64,000 bases of DNA from Dyella sedimenti (lineage in GTDB: Bacteria; Pseudomonadota; Gammaproteobacteria; Xanthomonadales; Rhodanobacteraceae), in NCBI RefSeq assembly GCF_022760995.1, contig NZ_JAKWJO010000002.1:124001-188000 (forward strand). The letters are read 5' to 3'. The position numbers and the translations under genes were made by a program. Positions 21,490 through 30,474 of the stretch are shown piece after piece; position 1 is the stretch's first letter; each line of letters opens with the position of its first letter. A model generated the notes under the pieces. That model made no database searches. It saw nothing but the letters and a program-made list of their open reading frames with translations, and was not told the DNA's origin.

Positions 21490-22518
21490 TTATTCAGCCG
21501 ACGTGAACAGGCCCTTGGGATATTCGGGCTTCTGCTCGCGGCTCATCAGCCGCTTGAGCCCCTCGGCCGGCGTCACCTCGCCGTGCAGCACGGCGCGCAC
21601 GCCGCTGCTGATGGGCAGGTCGAGCCCATGCTTGGCGGCCAGGCGCACCACCTCGTCGGCGGTGAGCACGCTTTCCACCACCTGGCCGATCTCGCGCACG
21701 GCCTCGTCGATGGCCTGCCCGCGCCCCAGCGCCAAGCCCAGCCGGCGGTTGCGCGAGAGGTCGCCGGTGCAGGTCAGCACCAGGTCGCCCAGGCCGGCCA
21801 GCCCCATCAGCGTTTCCGGCCGGGCGCCCAGCGCCACGCCCAGGCGCAGCATCTCGTTCATGCCGCGGGTAATCAGGCCGGCGCGGGCGTTGAGGCCCAG
21901 CGCCATGCCGTCGGCCACGCCGGTGGCGACCGCCAGCACGTTCTTCATGGCGCCGCCCAGCTCCGCGCCCAGCACGTCGCGGCCCGAGTAGGCGCGGAAG
22001 TTCGGCGCGTGCAACAGGGTGGCCAATTCGTGCGCGAAGGCATCGTCGTCGGAGTGCACGGTGACCGCGCTGGGCATGCCGGCCGCCACTTCCCTGGCGA
22101 AGGACGGACCGGTGACCACCGCCGCCGGGCGGCCCGGGAAGCGGTCGGCCACCAGTTCGTGCAGGAAGCGGCCGGTGCCCGGCTCGAAACCCTTGGTGGC
22201 CCAGGCGATGCGCGCGCCGGGTTCCAGCCACGGGGCGATCTCCTCCAGGAGGGAGGCGAAGGCGTGGCTGGGCACCACGATCAGCACGATCTGCGCGCCG
22301 CGCAGGGCGGCGGCGAGATCCGGCTCGTAGGACAGCTCGGGCGGCAGCTCGACGTCGGGCAGGTAGCGCTGGTTGCGATGGGACTGGGCCATCGCCGCGA
22401 GCGCGACGGGATCGCGCCCCCACAGCCGGGTCGGCACCTGGTTGCGGGCCGCCAGGGCCGCCAGCGCGGTGCCCCACGAGCCGGCCCCGAGGACGGCCAG
22501 GGTCGGACGCTCAGCCAT
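21490..22518 (-). CDS. gpsA: NAD(P)-dependent glycerol-3-phosphate dehydrogenase
   Basis: A 342-residue enzyme making sn-glycerol 3-phosphate from dihydroxyacetone phosphate, the head group for phospholipid synthesis. It has the dinucleotide site [20 protein letters not shown], the active-site Lys in [13 protein letters not shown] and the [10 protein letters not shown] block. It follows secB by 18 bp on the same strand; secB-gpsA adjacency is common in gammaproteobacteria. Its product feeds PlsB, encoded at 40087. Confidence 0.97.
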   Translation of the reverse strand: MAERPTLAVLGAGSWGTALAALAARNQVPTRLWGRDPVALAAMAQSHRNQRYLPDVELPPELSYEPDLAAALRGAQIVLIVVPSHAFASLLEEIAPWLEPGARIAWATKGFEPGTGRFLHELVADRFPGRPAAVVTGPSFAREVAAGMPSAVTVHSDDDAFAHELATLLHAPNFRAYSGRDVLGAELGGAMKNVLAVATGVADGMALGLNARAGLITRGMNEMLRLGVALGARPETLMGLAGLGDLVLTCTGDLSRNRRLGLALGRGQAIDEAVREIGQVVESVLTADEVVRLAAKHGLDLPISSGVRAVLHGEVTPAEGLKRLMSREQKPEYPKGLFTSAE

Positions 22519-22536
22519 GAGCAGACTCGTCTTGGA

Positions 22537-23028
22537 TCAGCTGTTGAGCGTGGGCACGGCGCTGCCGCCGAGCATGCGGCGCTGCTGCTCGGCGTAGAGC
22601 GCGTCGAAGTTGATCGGCTGCAGCAGGAACGGCGGGAACCCGCCCTCCAGCACCAGCGAGGACAGCATCTGGCGTGCATAGGGGAACAGCAGGTTCGGGC
22701 AGTAGCTGTTGAGGATGCCCGCCTGGTCTTCCTCGCTGAACCCGGCGATGCCGAACACGCCGGCCTGGTGCACCTCGGCCAGGTAGGCGGTGCGCTCGCC
22801 CAGGGTGCAGGTCAGGGTGAGGCTGAGCACCACCTCGAACAGGTCGTTGCCCATGTCCATCGACTTCTGGCCCAGGTTCAGCTGGACCTGCGGCTGCTGT
22901 TCGGTCTCCCCCACTTCCTGGAAGATCTGGGGGGCGTTGGGGGCCTCGTAGGAGACGTCCTTCACGTAGATCTTCTGCAGCACCAGCTGCGGCTGGCTGG
23001 CCTGGCCGTTGGTGGCGACATCTGCCAT
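22537..23028 (-). CDS. secB: Protein-export chaperone SecB
   Basis: A 163-residue cytoplasmic chaperone that holds preproteins unfolded and hands them to SecA. The family phrases QKIYVKDVSYEAPNAP, the TYLAEVHQAGVFGI strand and CPNLLFPYARQ are all present. ATG 23028 follows GAGGAA by 6 bp. It forms an operon with gpsA and is divergent from rpmB. Its presence fits the large number of Sec-exported proteins in the window. Confidence 0.97.
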   Translation of the reverse strand: MADVATNGQASQPQLVLQKIYVKDVSYEAPNAPQIFQEVGETEQQPQVQLNLGQKSMDMGNDLFEVVLSLTLTCTLGERTAYLAEVHQAGVFGIAGFSEEDQAGILNSYCPNLLFPYARQMLSSLVLEGGFPPFLLQPINFDALYAEQQRRMLGGSAVPTLNS

Positions 23029-23135
23029 GGGGTATTCCTCGTCAAGTATGCGGTGCGTGAAAACGCAAAGGACTGGGATTGTTCCATACATCCCCGCAGG
23101 CTGCCATGCGCCGCAGCGCCCGGATGGGCCAAATC

Positions 23136-23165
23136 TTGCGCACAGCCCTGTTTTTCTGGGAGAAT
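23136..23165 (+). promoter_or_regulatory. Possible promoter of rpmB-rpmG
   Basis: TTGCGC (23136-23141) and GAGAAT (23160-23165), spaced by 18 bp, each match the sigma-70 boxes at four of six positions. Start of transcription would be near 23172, about 160 bp upstream of rpmB. Nothing else in the secB-rpmB gap fits better. Confidence 0.35.
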
Positions 23166-23330
23166 AACCGGCTCGACCATGCCGACCCGGGGTTCCGGGC
23201 ACGTCCGCGACGCGATGCGGGCCTCACGGCGGACGCGAAAAGCTCCATCTCCAGCATCGCGTGGCGCCCGGCGCCGCTGGGCCGATGTCGCCCTGGCCAA
23301 CGGGCGGTCAACGAAATTACGGAGGTCATC

Positions 23331-23567
23331 ATGGCCCGCATTTGCCAAGTCACCGGAAAGGGTGTGCAGACCGGCAACAACGTCTCGCATGCCAACAACA
23401 AGACCCGCCGCCGCTGGTTGCCGAACCTGCACGAGCGCCGCTTCTGGGTCCCGAGCGAGAACCGCTGGGTGAAGCTGCGCGTTTCCAACCACGCCCTGCG
23501 CACGATCGACAAGAATGGCATCGAGGCCGTGATCGCCGACCTGCGCGCCCGCGGCGAAAAGATCTGA
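23331..23567 (+). CDS. rpmB: Ribosomal protein L28
   Basis: A 78-residue 50S protein, [20 protein letters not shown] at the start, ending RARGEKI. Length and sequence match bacterial L28. ATG 23331 follows GGAGG by 5 bp; the longer upstream open frame is non-coding. It is the first gene of the rpmB-rpmG operon, with 10 bp between the two genes. Confidence 0.97.
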   Translation: MARICQVTGKGVQTGNNVSHANNKTRRRWLPNLHERRFWVPSENRWVKLRVSNHALRTIDKNGIEAVIADLRARGEKI

Positions 23568-23577
23568 GGATTGAGCC

Positions 23578-23745
23578 ATGGCCAATAGCAAGCAAGACAA
23601 GATCCGCCTGATCTCCTCGGCCGGTACCGGCCACTTCTACACCACGCAGAAGAACAAGAAGAACACGCCGGAAAAGTTCGAGTTCAAGAAGTACGATCCG
23701 GTGGTTCGCAAGCACGTGATCTACAAGGAAGGCAAGATCAAGTGA
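23578..23745 (+). CDS. rpmG: Ribosomal protein L33
   Basis: A 55-residue protein, [20 protein letters not shown] at the start and EGKIK at the end. It is the zinc-free form of L33 (no CxxC pairs). It lies directly after rpmB with the start preceded by GAGGATTGAG. A strong intrinsic terminator follows 15 bp after the stop. Confidence 0.97.
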   Translation: MANSKQDKIRLISSAGTGHFYTTQKNKKNTPEKFEFKKYDPVVRKHVIYKEGKIK

Positions 23746-23760
23746 CCTCGCCCTACCCAC

Positions 23761-23788
23761 AAAAAACCCGCCGCAAGGCGGGTTTTTT
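23761..23788 (+). terminator. Intrinsic terminator of rpmB-rpmG
   Basis: CCCGCC-GCAA-GGCGGG followed by TTTTTT, and preceded by AAAAAA, so it can work in both directions. It sits 15 bp after the rpmG stop codon. Confidence 0.93.
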
Positions 23789-24055
23789 GTTACTCCCCAG
23801 CCGCCGACTCCGGTCCGATGTTGTCCAATGCGGTGAGGGACTGTGCGCCAACGTCGATGCCAGGGCACCGCGCGTGGGCGACAAGCAACAATACGTACCA
23901 GTTAAATCGCGCGATTGATCCACTCGTTCGCTATAACGAATGCTTCCGAGCCGGGCAAGCTCACCAGGCGATGAACGAGCCCACATCCGTCGGCAAATTC
24001 ACTTGCACGCCGACGATGCGATAAACGCCAGAACATACTCGGTGGAAGCTTCCGT
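23789..24055. other. Intergenic stretch without a gene
   Basis: Lower in GC than the surroundings, bounded by two convergent terminators. Short open frames here have no coding-like third-position bias. A small inverted pair around GTTCGCTATAACGAA is visible, but no tRNA cloverleaf can be drawn. I see no gene or site I can support. Confidence 0.6.
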
Positions 24056-24080
24056 AAAAAGCCCGCCTTGCGGCGGGCTT
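24056..24080 (-). terminator. Intrinsic terminator of the desaturase gene
   Basis: Read on the minus strand: AAGCCCGCC-GCAA-GGCGGGC followed by TTTTT, 24 bp past the desaturase stop. It faces the rpmG terminator across the gap. Confidence 0.9.
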
Positions 24081-24103
24081 CTCGTTTCAATGCGTCACGG
24101 CGC

Positions 24104-25297
24104 TCAGGCCGTCGCGACCGCATACCCTTTCAGGCGCTGCGCGAATTCCTGCAGCGCGCGGATGCCGCTCTGCTCGGCCTCGGCGATCCACTGCTGAAGG
24201 CCCTTGAGCGCCTGGTCGGCGCCGCGCTGCTCCATCAGGGCGGCGAGACGGGCGCGGAAGTCGCACACGGTGCTGAGGGTCGGACGCTTGGCCAGCACCG
24301 CCTGCATGCGGTCGCGGCCTTCGTTGTCCAACCAACGGCCACCATCGGCCAGCGCGCGGCGCAGGCGGCGCGGCACCGACTTGATGTTCTCGCCGGCGTG
24401 CTGCGCTTCGTCGCGCAAGGTCGGCATGATCACGTTGCGATAGTAGTCGGTCATCGCGGCGAAGCGATGGGTCAGCACGCCCTTGAGCGTCTCGGCGTCC
24501 GGCAGGTGCACGTTCGGGCGCACGTCCAGCGAGGGCGCCACGCGCAGCACCTTGGCCAGGCCCAGCGCGCGCAGGGCGCAGATGGCGGCCCAGCCGATGT
24601 CGAACTCCCACTTGCGCAAGGCGAACTTGGCCGAACTGGGGAAGGCATGATGGTTGTTGTGCAGCTCCTCGCCGCCGATCCAGAAACCCCAGGGGATGAG
24701 GTTGGTCGCGGTGTCGGCGCTCTCGAAGTTGCGGTAGCCCCACCAGTGGCCCACGCCGTTGACGAAGCCGGCGGCCCAGAACGGGATCCAGATCATCTGC
24801 ACCGCCCACAGCGCGGCGCCGATGACGCCGAACAGGGCAAGGTTGATGACGAGCATCAGCGACGGACCCCAGTACGGATGGCCGGCATAGAGCTTGCGCT
24901 CGATCCAGTCGTCCGGGGTGCCGCGGCCGTACTTCTCCAGGTCTTCCTTCACGTAGCTGGCGTCGCGGTACAGCGAAACGCCGTCCCAGAACACCTTCTT
25001 GATGCCGTAGATCTGCGGGCTGTGCGGATCTTCCTCGGTCTCGACCTTGGCGTGGTGCTTGCGATGCACCGCCACCCACTCCTTGGTGACCATGCCGGTG
25101 GTGAGCCAGCCCCAGAAGCGGAAGAAATGCGAGATCGACCAGTGCAGGTCGACGCCGCGATGGGTCTGGCAGCGATGCAGGTACAGCGTCACCGTGAAGA
25201 TGGTGAGCTGAGTCATCACCAGCAGGTAGATGAGCATGCCCACCCAACTGGCGTGCGTGAGGCCGTTGGACAGGAAATTGAGTACTGCGTCGAGCAT
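24104..25297 (-). CDS. Acyl-lipid/acyl-CoA delta-9-type fatty acid desaturase
   Basis: A 397-residue integral membrane desaturase. Three histidine boxes are visible: HRCQTH, HRKHH and HNNHH, which bind the di-iron centre. They are separated by two pairs of hydrophobic helices, as in stearoyl-CoA type desaturases. It introduces a double bond into membrane acyl chains using O2. A helical, charged C-terminal extension of about 130 residues after the last box is typical of the proteobacterial DesA-like form. ATG 25297 (MLDAVLNFLS) begins just before the first helix; the upstream open frame is not protein-like. It is a single gene with its own terminator. Confidence 0.9.
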   Translation of the reverse strand: MLDAVLNFLSNGLTHASWVGMLIYLLVMTQLTIFTVTLYLHRCQTHRGVDLHWSISHFFRFWGWLTTGMVTKEWVAVHRKHHAKVETEEDPHSPQIYGIKKVFWDGVSLYRDASYVKEDLEKYGRGTPDDWIERKLYAGHPYWGPSLMLVINLALFGVIGAALWAVQMIWIPFWAAGFVNGVGHWWGYRNFESADTATNLIPWGFWIGGEELHNNHHAFPSSAKFALRKWEFDIGWAAICALRALGLAKVLRVAPSLDVRPNVHLPDAETLKGVLTHRFAAMTDYYRNVIMPTLRDEAQHAGENIKSVPRRLRRALADGGRWLDNEGRDRMQAVLAKRPTLSTVCDFRARLAALMEQRGADQALKGLQQWIAEAEQSGIRALQEFAQRLKGYAVATA

Positions 25298-25427
25298 GGT
25301 GAAACACCCAGGGATATGGAAAGTCAGTCTAAGCGAGGGGTTTCCGTACCCGCCAGCATGGACGGCGCAAGATATTGTCGCACCTCCCGGGCGCGGCAAA
25401 GTTAATGTGCTGTGTCACGCAGATGAA

Positions 25428-25456
25428 GCCCTCACCCGTTGTATGAAGGTGAGGGC
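25428..25456. repeat. Hairpin GCCCTCACC / GGTGAGGGC before the ABC operon
   Basis: A perfect 9-bp stem (25428-25436 with 25448-25456) and an 11-base loop, immediately upstream of the -10-like box of the ABC operon. The stem shares CCTCACC with the repeat inside lhr. It may be a dispersed repeat or a regulator site. Confidence 0.5.
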
Positions 25457-25461
25457 GCCGT

Positions 25462-25467
25462 GACAAT
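25462..25467 (+). promoter_or_regulatory. Possible -10 box of the ABC operon
   Basis: GACAAT ends 6 bp before the ATG at 25474. If used, transcription starts at or next to the A of ATG, giving a leaderless message; no Shine-Dalgarno sequence is present. plsB and ubiE show the same spacing. Confidence 0.35.
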
Positions 25468-25473
25468 CATGCA

Positions 25474-26229
25474 ATGAGCGCGCCTACCGCGGTACTGGAA
25501 CTGGTTCACATCACCCGCCATCGGGCCGGCCGCCCGGCCGTGGCCGATCTCAGCCTGCGGCTGGACGCGGGACAGGTGCTGGGCCTGCTGGGCGTCAACG
25601 GCGCCGGCAAGTCCACCACCCTGGCCATGGTCGCCGGCGCGCTGGTGCCCGACGGCGGCGGCATCCGCCTGCAGGGCCGGGACTTCATCGAGCATCCGGA
25701 GCTGGCGCGGCGCGTGGTCGGCTGGCTGCCCGAACGTGCCCCGCTGTGGCCGGAACTGACCGTGCGCGAGCACCTGGACGCCCACGGCCGCCTGCGCGGC
25801 CTGCGCGCCGCCGAACTGGCCCAGGCCCGCGCCCGCATCGTGGAGCGGCTGGAGCTGGGCCCGCTGGCGCGGCGCCTGGCCGGCGTGCTGTCGCAGGGCC
25901 AGCGCCAGCGCCTGGGCCTGGCCTGCGCATTGCTGCACCAGCCCGCGCTGCTGGTGCTGGACGAGCCGGCCAACGCGCTGGACCCGGTGCAGGTGGCCTC
26001 GCTGCGCGCGCTGATCCGCGAGCAGGCGGCGGCGGGCACCGCGATCATCCTTTCCACCCATCTGCTGGCCGAGGTGACGGCCGCCTGCGACCGCGTGGCG
26101 ATCCTGCACGAGGGCCGGCTGCGTCACGACGCCCCGGTCCAGAGCGAGGACCACAAGCAGTTGGAACAGGTCTTCTTCGACATCGCCATGCGCGGCGACG
26201 GGAACCCCGCCAGGATGCAGGCCGCATGA
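25474..26229 (+). CDS. ABC transporter ATP-binding protein (GldA/ABC-2 type)
   Basis: A 251-residue ATPase: Walker A GVNGAGKST, signature LSQGQRQRLGLA, Walker B LLVLDEP, H-loop STHLLAE. It belongs to the DRA/ABC-2 group that pairs with permeases like the one encoded next. The four genes 25474-28875 overlap by 1-4 bp each and form one operon of ATPase, permease, auxiliary membrane protein and a DUF4340-like protein, the composition of Gld-type transporters. Substrate is unknown. In Bacteroidetes the related GldAFG is needed for gliding, but in proteobacteria the role is unassigned. Confidence 0.92.
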   Translation: MSAPTAVLELVHITRHRAGRPAVADLSLRLDAGQVLGLLGVNGAGKSTTLAMVAGALVPDGGGIRLQGRDFIEHPELARRVVGWLPERAPLWPELTVREHLDAHGRLRGLRAAELAQARARIVERLELGPLARRLAGVLSQGQRQRLGLACALLHQPALLVLDEPANALDPVQVASLRALIREQAAAGTAIILSTHLLAEVTAACDRVAILHEGRLRHDAPVQSEDHKQLEQVFFDIAMRGDGNPARMQAA

Positions 26230-27020
26230 GCGTGTTCGCCGTGACGCGGCTGGAGCTGCGCCGCCTGCTGGTCCGTCCGCTGGCCTGGGTGCTCGCCGCC
26301 CTGACGGTGGCCCAGCTGGCCGGGCGCTTCATGCTGCTGCTGCAGATCTTCCTCACCAACCAGATCCGCCTGGCCGCGCAGCCCGGCGGCCCCGGCTACA
26401 CCGACCTGGTGGCCATCCCGATGCTGAGCAGCATCCTTACCAGCGGCCTGCTGCCCATGCTGCCGTTCGGGCTGGCCGAGCTGGCCCTGGTGGTGGTGCC
26501 GCTGCTGACCATGTCCACGCTGGCCAGCGAGCGCGGCAACGGCACGCTGCCGCTGTGGTTCGCCGCCGGCCTGCCGGCCTCGCGCATCGTGCTGGGCAAA
26601 TACCTCGCGCTGCTGCTGTGGCTGGTGCCATGGCTGCTGGTGACGCTGGCCATGCCGCTGAGCCTGGCGCACGGCCTCGCGCTGGACTGGGGCAAGCTGG
26701 CCAGCGCCAGCCTGGGCCTGCTGCTGATGCTGGCCGCGCTGGTCGCCATCGGCGTGGCCTGTTCGGCCTACGCCTCGCACCCGGCCATCGCCGCCACCGC
26801 CAGCCTGATGCTGGGCCTGGCCCTGGTCAGCGCGAACGTCGGCGCGCTGGTGGCCGGCATCGACAACGGCATCGTCAACTGGCTGTCGATGAGCACGCAC
26901 CTGGACACGCTGATCCGCGGACTGGTGTCCAGCGCGGACGTCGCCTGGTTCGTGCTGGTGATCGCGGTGGCGCTGGCCTTGGCCACCCAGCGGCTGGCCG
27001 CCGAACGGGAGCGCGGCTGA
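26226..27020 (+). CDS. ABC-2 type permease (GldF-like)
   Basis: A 264-residue integral membrane protein with about six helices, starting MSVFAVTRLELRRLLVRPLAW, a typical ABC-2 permease N terminus. TMSTLASERGNGTLPLWFAAG is the conserved cytoplasmic segment of this class (SER.xGTLxLL type). ATG 26226 overlaps the ATPase stop by 4 bp. It should form the membrane channel with the ATPase encoded just upstream. Confidence 0.9.
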   Translation: MSVFAVTRLELRRLLVRPLAWVLAALTVAQLAGRFMLLLQIFLTNQIRLAAQPGGPGYTDLVAIPMLSSILTSGLLPMLPFGLAELALVVVPLLTMSTLASERGNGTLPLWFAAGLPASRIVLGKYLALLLWLVPWLLVTLAMPLSLAHGLALDWGKLASASLGLLLMLAALVAIGVACSAYASHPAIAATASLMLGLALVSANVGALVAGIDNGIVNWLSMSTHLDTLIRGLVSSADVAWFVLVIAVALALATQRLAAERERG

Positions 27021-28378
27021 TGACGCGCCTGTTCCGACGCCTGAACGGCTGGCTGTTCGCGCTGCTGCTGCTGGCCTGCGCGGGCGCCCTCGGCTACTTC
27101 GCCACGCGCTACGACCGCGTCGCCGACTGGACCTACGGCGGCCGCGCCTCGCTCTCGGCCGAGAGCCGCGCCGTGCTGGCCGCGCTGGACGGCCCGGTGG
27201 AGATCGTCAGCTACGCCAACCCCCAGGGCGACCTGCGCAACACCATCGCCTCCTTCCTGCAGCGCTACCAACGGCTGAAACCCGACCTCACGCTGCGCTT
27301 CGTCGACCCGGAACAGGACCCGGCCGCGATGCGCGAGCTGGGCGTCACGGTGGACGGCATGATGATCGTCCACTACCGCGGGCATGAGCAGCGCCTCACC
27401 GAGCTGTCCGAGCGCGGCCTCACCAACGCCTTCGAGCGCCTGCTGCGCGGCGGCGACCGCATCGTCGCCTTCGTCACCGGCGACGGCGAGCGCCATCCGG
27501 CCGACAAGGGCAACGCCGACCTGGGCGCCTTCATGGCGCAGATGGAAGGCAGCGGGCTGCGCGCCGTGCCGCTGAACTTCGCCCAGGCCACCGCCGTGCC
27601 GCTGCACACCGACCTGGTGGTGCTGGCCAGCCCCCGGCGCGCCCTGCCCGAGGGCGCGGTGAAGGCGCTGGCCGACTACCTGGCCAACGGCGGCAACCTG
27701 CTGTGGCTGGCCGAGCCGGGCAACGACGACCTCGGCCTCAAGCCGCTGGCCGATGCGCTGGGCATCGGCGTGCTGCCCGGCGTGCTGGTGGACGGCCAGG
27801 GCGCGGCGCTGGGCCTGCACGACCCGCGCGTGATCGCGCTGGGCGACTACCCGCCGCACGCCATCACGCGAGGCTTCACGCTGACCACGCAGTTCCCGCA
27901 GGTCGCCGCGCTGGCGCTGGCCTCGCGCAGCGACTGGCATGCCACGCCGTTCCTGCGCTCGGGCGCGCAGAGCTGGACCGAGTTCAAGCCGATCGACAAC
28001 GCCCAGGCCTCCACCATCCGCTACGACGCCGGCGCGGGCGAGCTGAAGGGCCCGCTGGACTTCGGCTTCGCGCTGTCGCGCCTGTCGCCCAGCCCGGACA
28101 AGGCCGAGCAGCGCGCGGTGGTGATCGGCGACGGCGACTTCCTGTCCAACGGCTACCTCGGCAACGGCGGCAACCGCGTGCTGGGCGAGCGCATCTTCGA
28201 CTGGCTGCTGGGCGACGACGTGCTGGTGAACCTGCCGCCGGCGCGCGGCGCGCCGGACCGCGTGCTGCGCATTTCACAGGCCCAGCTCAGCATCGCCTCG
28301 CTGGGCTTCCTGGTGGCGCTGCCGCTGCTGCTGCTGGGCCTGGGCGGCTGGGTCGCCTGGCGCCGGCGCCGCGCGTGA
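27020..28378 (+). CDS. GldG-like ABC auxiliary membrane protein
   Basis: A 452-residue protein with one helix at each end (about residues 10-30 and 420-445) and a large extracytoplasmic domain between them, the layout of the ABC_transp_aux/GldG family. The segment YGGRASLSAESRAVLAALDGP matches the family start, and FVTGDGERHPAD and VIGDGDFLSN are its characteristic phrases. It is thought to be the periplasmic partner of the GldF-type permease. ATG 27020 shares one base with the permease stop (TGATG). Confidence 0.85.
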   Translation: MTRLFRRLNGWLFALLLLACAGALGYFATRYDRVADWTYGGRASLSAESRAVLAALDGPVEIVSYANPQGDLRNTIASFLQRYQRLKPDLTLRFVDPEQDPAAMRELGVTVDGMMIVHYRGHEQRLTELSERGLTNAFERLLRGGDRIVAFVTGDGERHPADKGNADLGAFMAQMEGSGLRAVPLNFAQATAVPLHTDLVVLASPRRALPEGAVKALADYLANGGNLLWLAEPGNDDLGLKPLADALGIGVLPGVLVDGQGAALGLHDPRVIALGDYPPHAITRGFTLTTQFPQVAALALASRSDWHATPFLRSGAQSWTEFKPIDNAQASTIRYDAGAGELKGPLDFGFALSRLSPSPDKAEQRAVVIGDGDFLSNGYLGNGGNRVLGERIFDWLLGDDVLVNLPPARGAPDRVLRISQAQLSIASLGFLVALPLLLLGLGGWVAWRRRRA

Positions 28379-28875
28379 AGCGGGCGATGCGCCAGCGCCT
28401 ATGGCTGGCCGGCGCCGCCGTGGCGCTGGTGGCCGCGGCCGCCTGGCAATGGCGGCGTGACGCCGATGCAGCGCCCGGCACGTTGCTGCGCATGGCGCCC
28501 TCGGCCGTGACCGAGGTGACCCTGCAGCTCGGCAACGGCCCGGCCGAGCACTACGCCAGGCGCGATGGTCACTGGTGGCGTACCGACGGCACCGCCGTCC
28601 GCGCCGACGATGGCCGCCTGGGCGAACTGGCCGACACCGCCGCCGCCGAGGTCCTGGGCTGGCGAGCGGCCGGCGACTTCGAACCGGCCCGGATCGGCCT
28701 GGTGCCGCCGCTGGCCGTGCTCAGCTTGAACGGCCAGCGGCTGGATTTCGGCGAGACCGCGGTCACCGGGCCGCAACGCTACGTGCGCGTTGGCGATCGC
28801 GTCGCGCTGATCTCGGTGCGCTACACGCCCAGGCCGGCGACGAACGAGGCCCAGGCGGTGCCCCACGGCAAGTGA
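28375..28875 (+). CDS. DUF4340-like membrane-anchored protein
   Basis: A 166-residue protein with a basic N terminus, one helix (WLAGAAVALVAAAAWQW) and a beta-rich extracytoplasmic part (TEVTLQLG, WWRTDGTAVRADDGRLGELAD), resembling a shortened DUF4340 domain. That family usually closes Gld-type ABC operons. GTG 28375 overlaps the previous stop (GTGA); ATG 28387 is an alternative start. Function unknown; it probably assembles with the GldG-like protein. Confidence 0.75.
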   Translation: MKRAMRQRLWLAGAAVALVAAAAWQWRRDADAAPGTLLRMAPSAVTEVTLQLGNGPAEHYARRDGHWWRTDGTAVRADDGRLGELADTAAAEVLGWRAAGDFEPARIGLVPPLAVLSLNGQRLDFGETAVTGPQRYVRVGDRVALISVRYTPRPATNEAQAVPHGK

Positions 28876-28941
28876 CCGGCCTTGCACTGGCACGGCCGCT
28901 CCCCATATCGATGGGACCCTCTTCCGGACTGGAGCGACGAC

Positions 28942-30351
28942 ATGGCTAAGCAGGCGATCGGTGTGATCGGCATGGCGGTGATGGGCAGCAACCTCGCCCG
29001 CAATATCGAGAGCCGCGGCCACGCGGTGTCCATCTTCAACCGCCACCGCGAGCGCACCGACGAAGTGGTGGCGGAGAACCCCGGCAAGCGGCTGGTGCCC
29101 ACCTACACCCTGCAGGAGTTCGTCGATTCGCTGGAAAAGCCGCGCCGCATCCTGCTGATGGTCAAGGCCGGCGATCCCACCGACGCCACCCTCGCGCAGC
29201 TCAAGCCGCTGCTGGACAAGGGCGACATCGTCATCGACGGCGGCAACACCTTCTTCAAGGACACCATGCGCCGCGAGAGCGAGATGAGCGCGGCGGGTCT
29301 GCACTTCATCGGCACCGGCGTCTCCGGCGGCGAGGAAGGCGCGCTGCACGGCCCCTCGATCATGCCCGGCGGCCCGCGCGAGGCCTACGACCTGGTCGCG
29401 CCCATCCTCACCGAGATCGCCGCGCGCGCGCCGGACGGCGAGCCCTGCGTGGCCTACATGGGCCCGAACGGCGCCGGCCACTACGTGAAGATGGTGCACA
29501 ACGGCATCGAGTACGGCGACATGCAGCTGATCGCCGAGAGCTACGCGGTGCTGCACCGCGTGCTCGGCCTGTCCAACGAGGAACTGGCCGAGGTCTACGC
29601 CGACTGGAACAAGGGCGAACTGGACAGCTACCTCATCAGCATCACCGCCGACATCTTCACCAAGAAGGACCAGGAAACCGGCAAGGCAATGGTCGACATC
29701 ATCCTCGACCGCGCCGCGCAGAAGGGCACCGGCAAGTGGACCAGCCAGAGCGCGCTGGACCTGGGCGTGCCGCTGCCGCTGATCACCGAATCGGTGTTCG
29801 CGCGCCTGCTGTCGGCGCTGAAGGACGAGCGCGCGGCGGCCAGCAAGGTGCTCAAGGGCCCCGAGGGCGGCCGCTTCGCCGGCGACCGCAAGGCCTTCGT
29901 CGAATCCGTGCGCCGCGCGCTGTACCTCAGCAAGATCGTCTCCTACGCGCAGGGCTTCGCGCAGTTGCGCGCCGCTTCCGACGAATACCAGTGGAACCTT
30001 CCCTACGGCACCATCGCGCGCATCTTCCGCGCCGGCTGCATCATCCGCGCGCGCTTCCTGCAGAAGATCACCGATGCCTACGCGCACGACGCGCAGCTGA
30101 ACAACCTGTTGCTCGATCCGTACTTCCGCGACATCGCCGCGCAGTACCAGGACGCGCTGCGCGACGTGGTGGCCGCGGCGGTGAAGGCCGGCGTGCCGGT
30201 GCCGTGCTTCTCCTCCGCCATCGCCTACTACGACGGCTACCGCGCCGAGCAGTTGCCCGCCAACCTGCTGCAGGCGCAGCGCGACTACTTCGGCGCGCAC
30301 ACCTTCGAACGCGTGGACAAGCCCGGCAGCTTCCACAACGACTGGAGCTGA
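28942..30351 (+). CDS. gnd: 6-phosphogluconate dehydrogenase, decarboxylating
   Basis: A 469-residue protein, the length of the dimeric (long) form. It has the nucleotide site [16 protein letters not shown], the active-site [18 protein letters not shown], Lys and His in [18 protein letters not shown], and the C-terminal tail lining the partner's site. It converts 6-phosphogluconate to ribulose 5-phosphate plus CO2 with NADP(+). ATG 28942 has GGAG at 7 bp. It is followed by a long-arm palindromic repeat, so it is probably monocistronic. Confidence 0.97.
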   Translation: MAKQAIGVIGMAVMGSNLARNIESRGHAVSIFNRHRERTDEVVAENPGKRLVPTYTLQEFVDSLEKPRRILLMVKAGDPTDATLAQLKPLLDKGDIVIDGGNTFFKDTMRRESEMSAAGLHFIGTGVSGGEEGALHGPSIMPGGPREAYDLVAPILTEIAARAPDGEPCVAYMGPNGAGHYVKMVHNGIEYGDMQLIAESYAVLHRVLGLSNEELAEVYADWNKGELDSYLISITADIFTKKDQETGKAMVDIILDRAAQKGTGKWTSQSALDLGVPLPLITESVFARLLSALKDERAAASKVLKGPEGGRFAGDRKAFVESVRRALYLSKIVSYAQGFAQLRAASDEYQWNLPYGTIARIFRAGCIIRARFLQKITDAYAHDAQLNNLLLDPYFRDIAAQYQDALRDVVAAAVKAGVPVPCFSSAIAYYDGYRAEQLPANLLQAQRDYFGAHTFERVDKPGSFHNDWS

Positions 30352-30368
30352 CACAACACCGTCCCCTT

Positions 30369-30448
30369 GTGGGAGCGCACCCTGTGCGCGACAACCCAGC
30401 GAAACGGCGAGATCCGACGACGCCGTCGCGCACAGGGTGCGCTCCCAC
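30369..30448. repeat. GGAGCGCACCC palindromic repeat, copy C
   Basis: Perfect 24-bp arms (30369-30392 and 30425-30448) surround a 32-base spacer. It fills the gap between gnd and mutM and is the cleanest full-length copy in the window. Confidence 0.88.
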
Positions 30449-30474
30449 ATTGAACCGCAGAACCGAGGCGCCTC

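Noticed and set aside
23900..23960. Possible tRNA arm around GTTCGCTATAACGAATGC
   Set aside because: No acceptor or anticodon stem pairs with it and no 7-5-5-5 stem pattern can be drawn.
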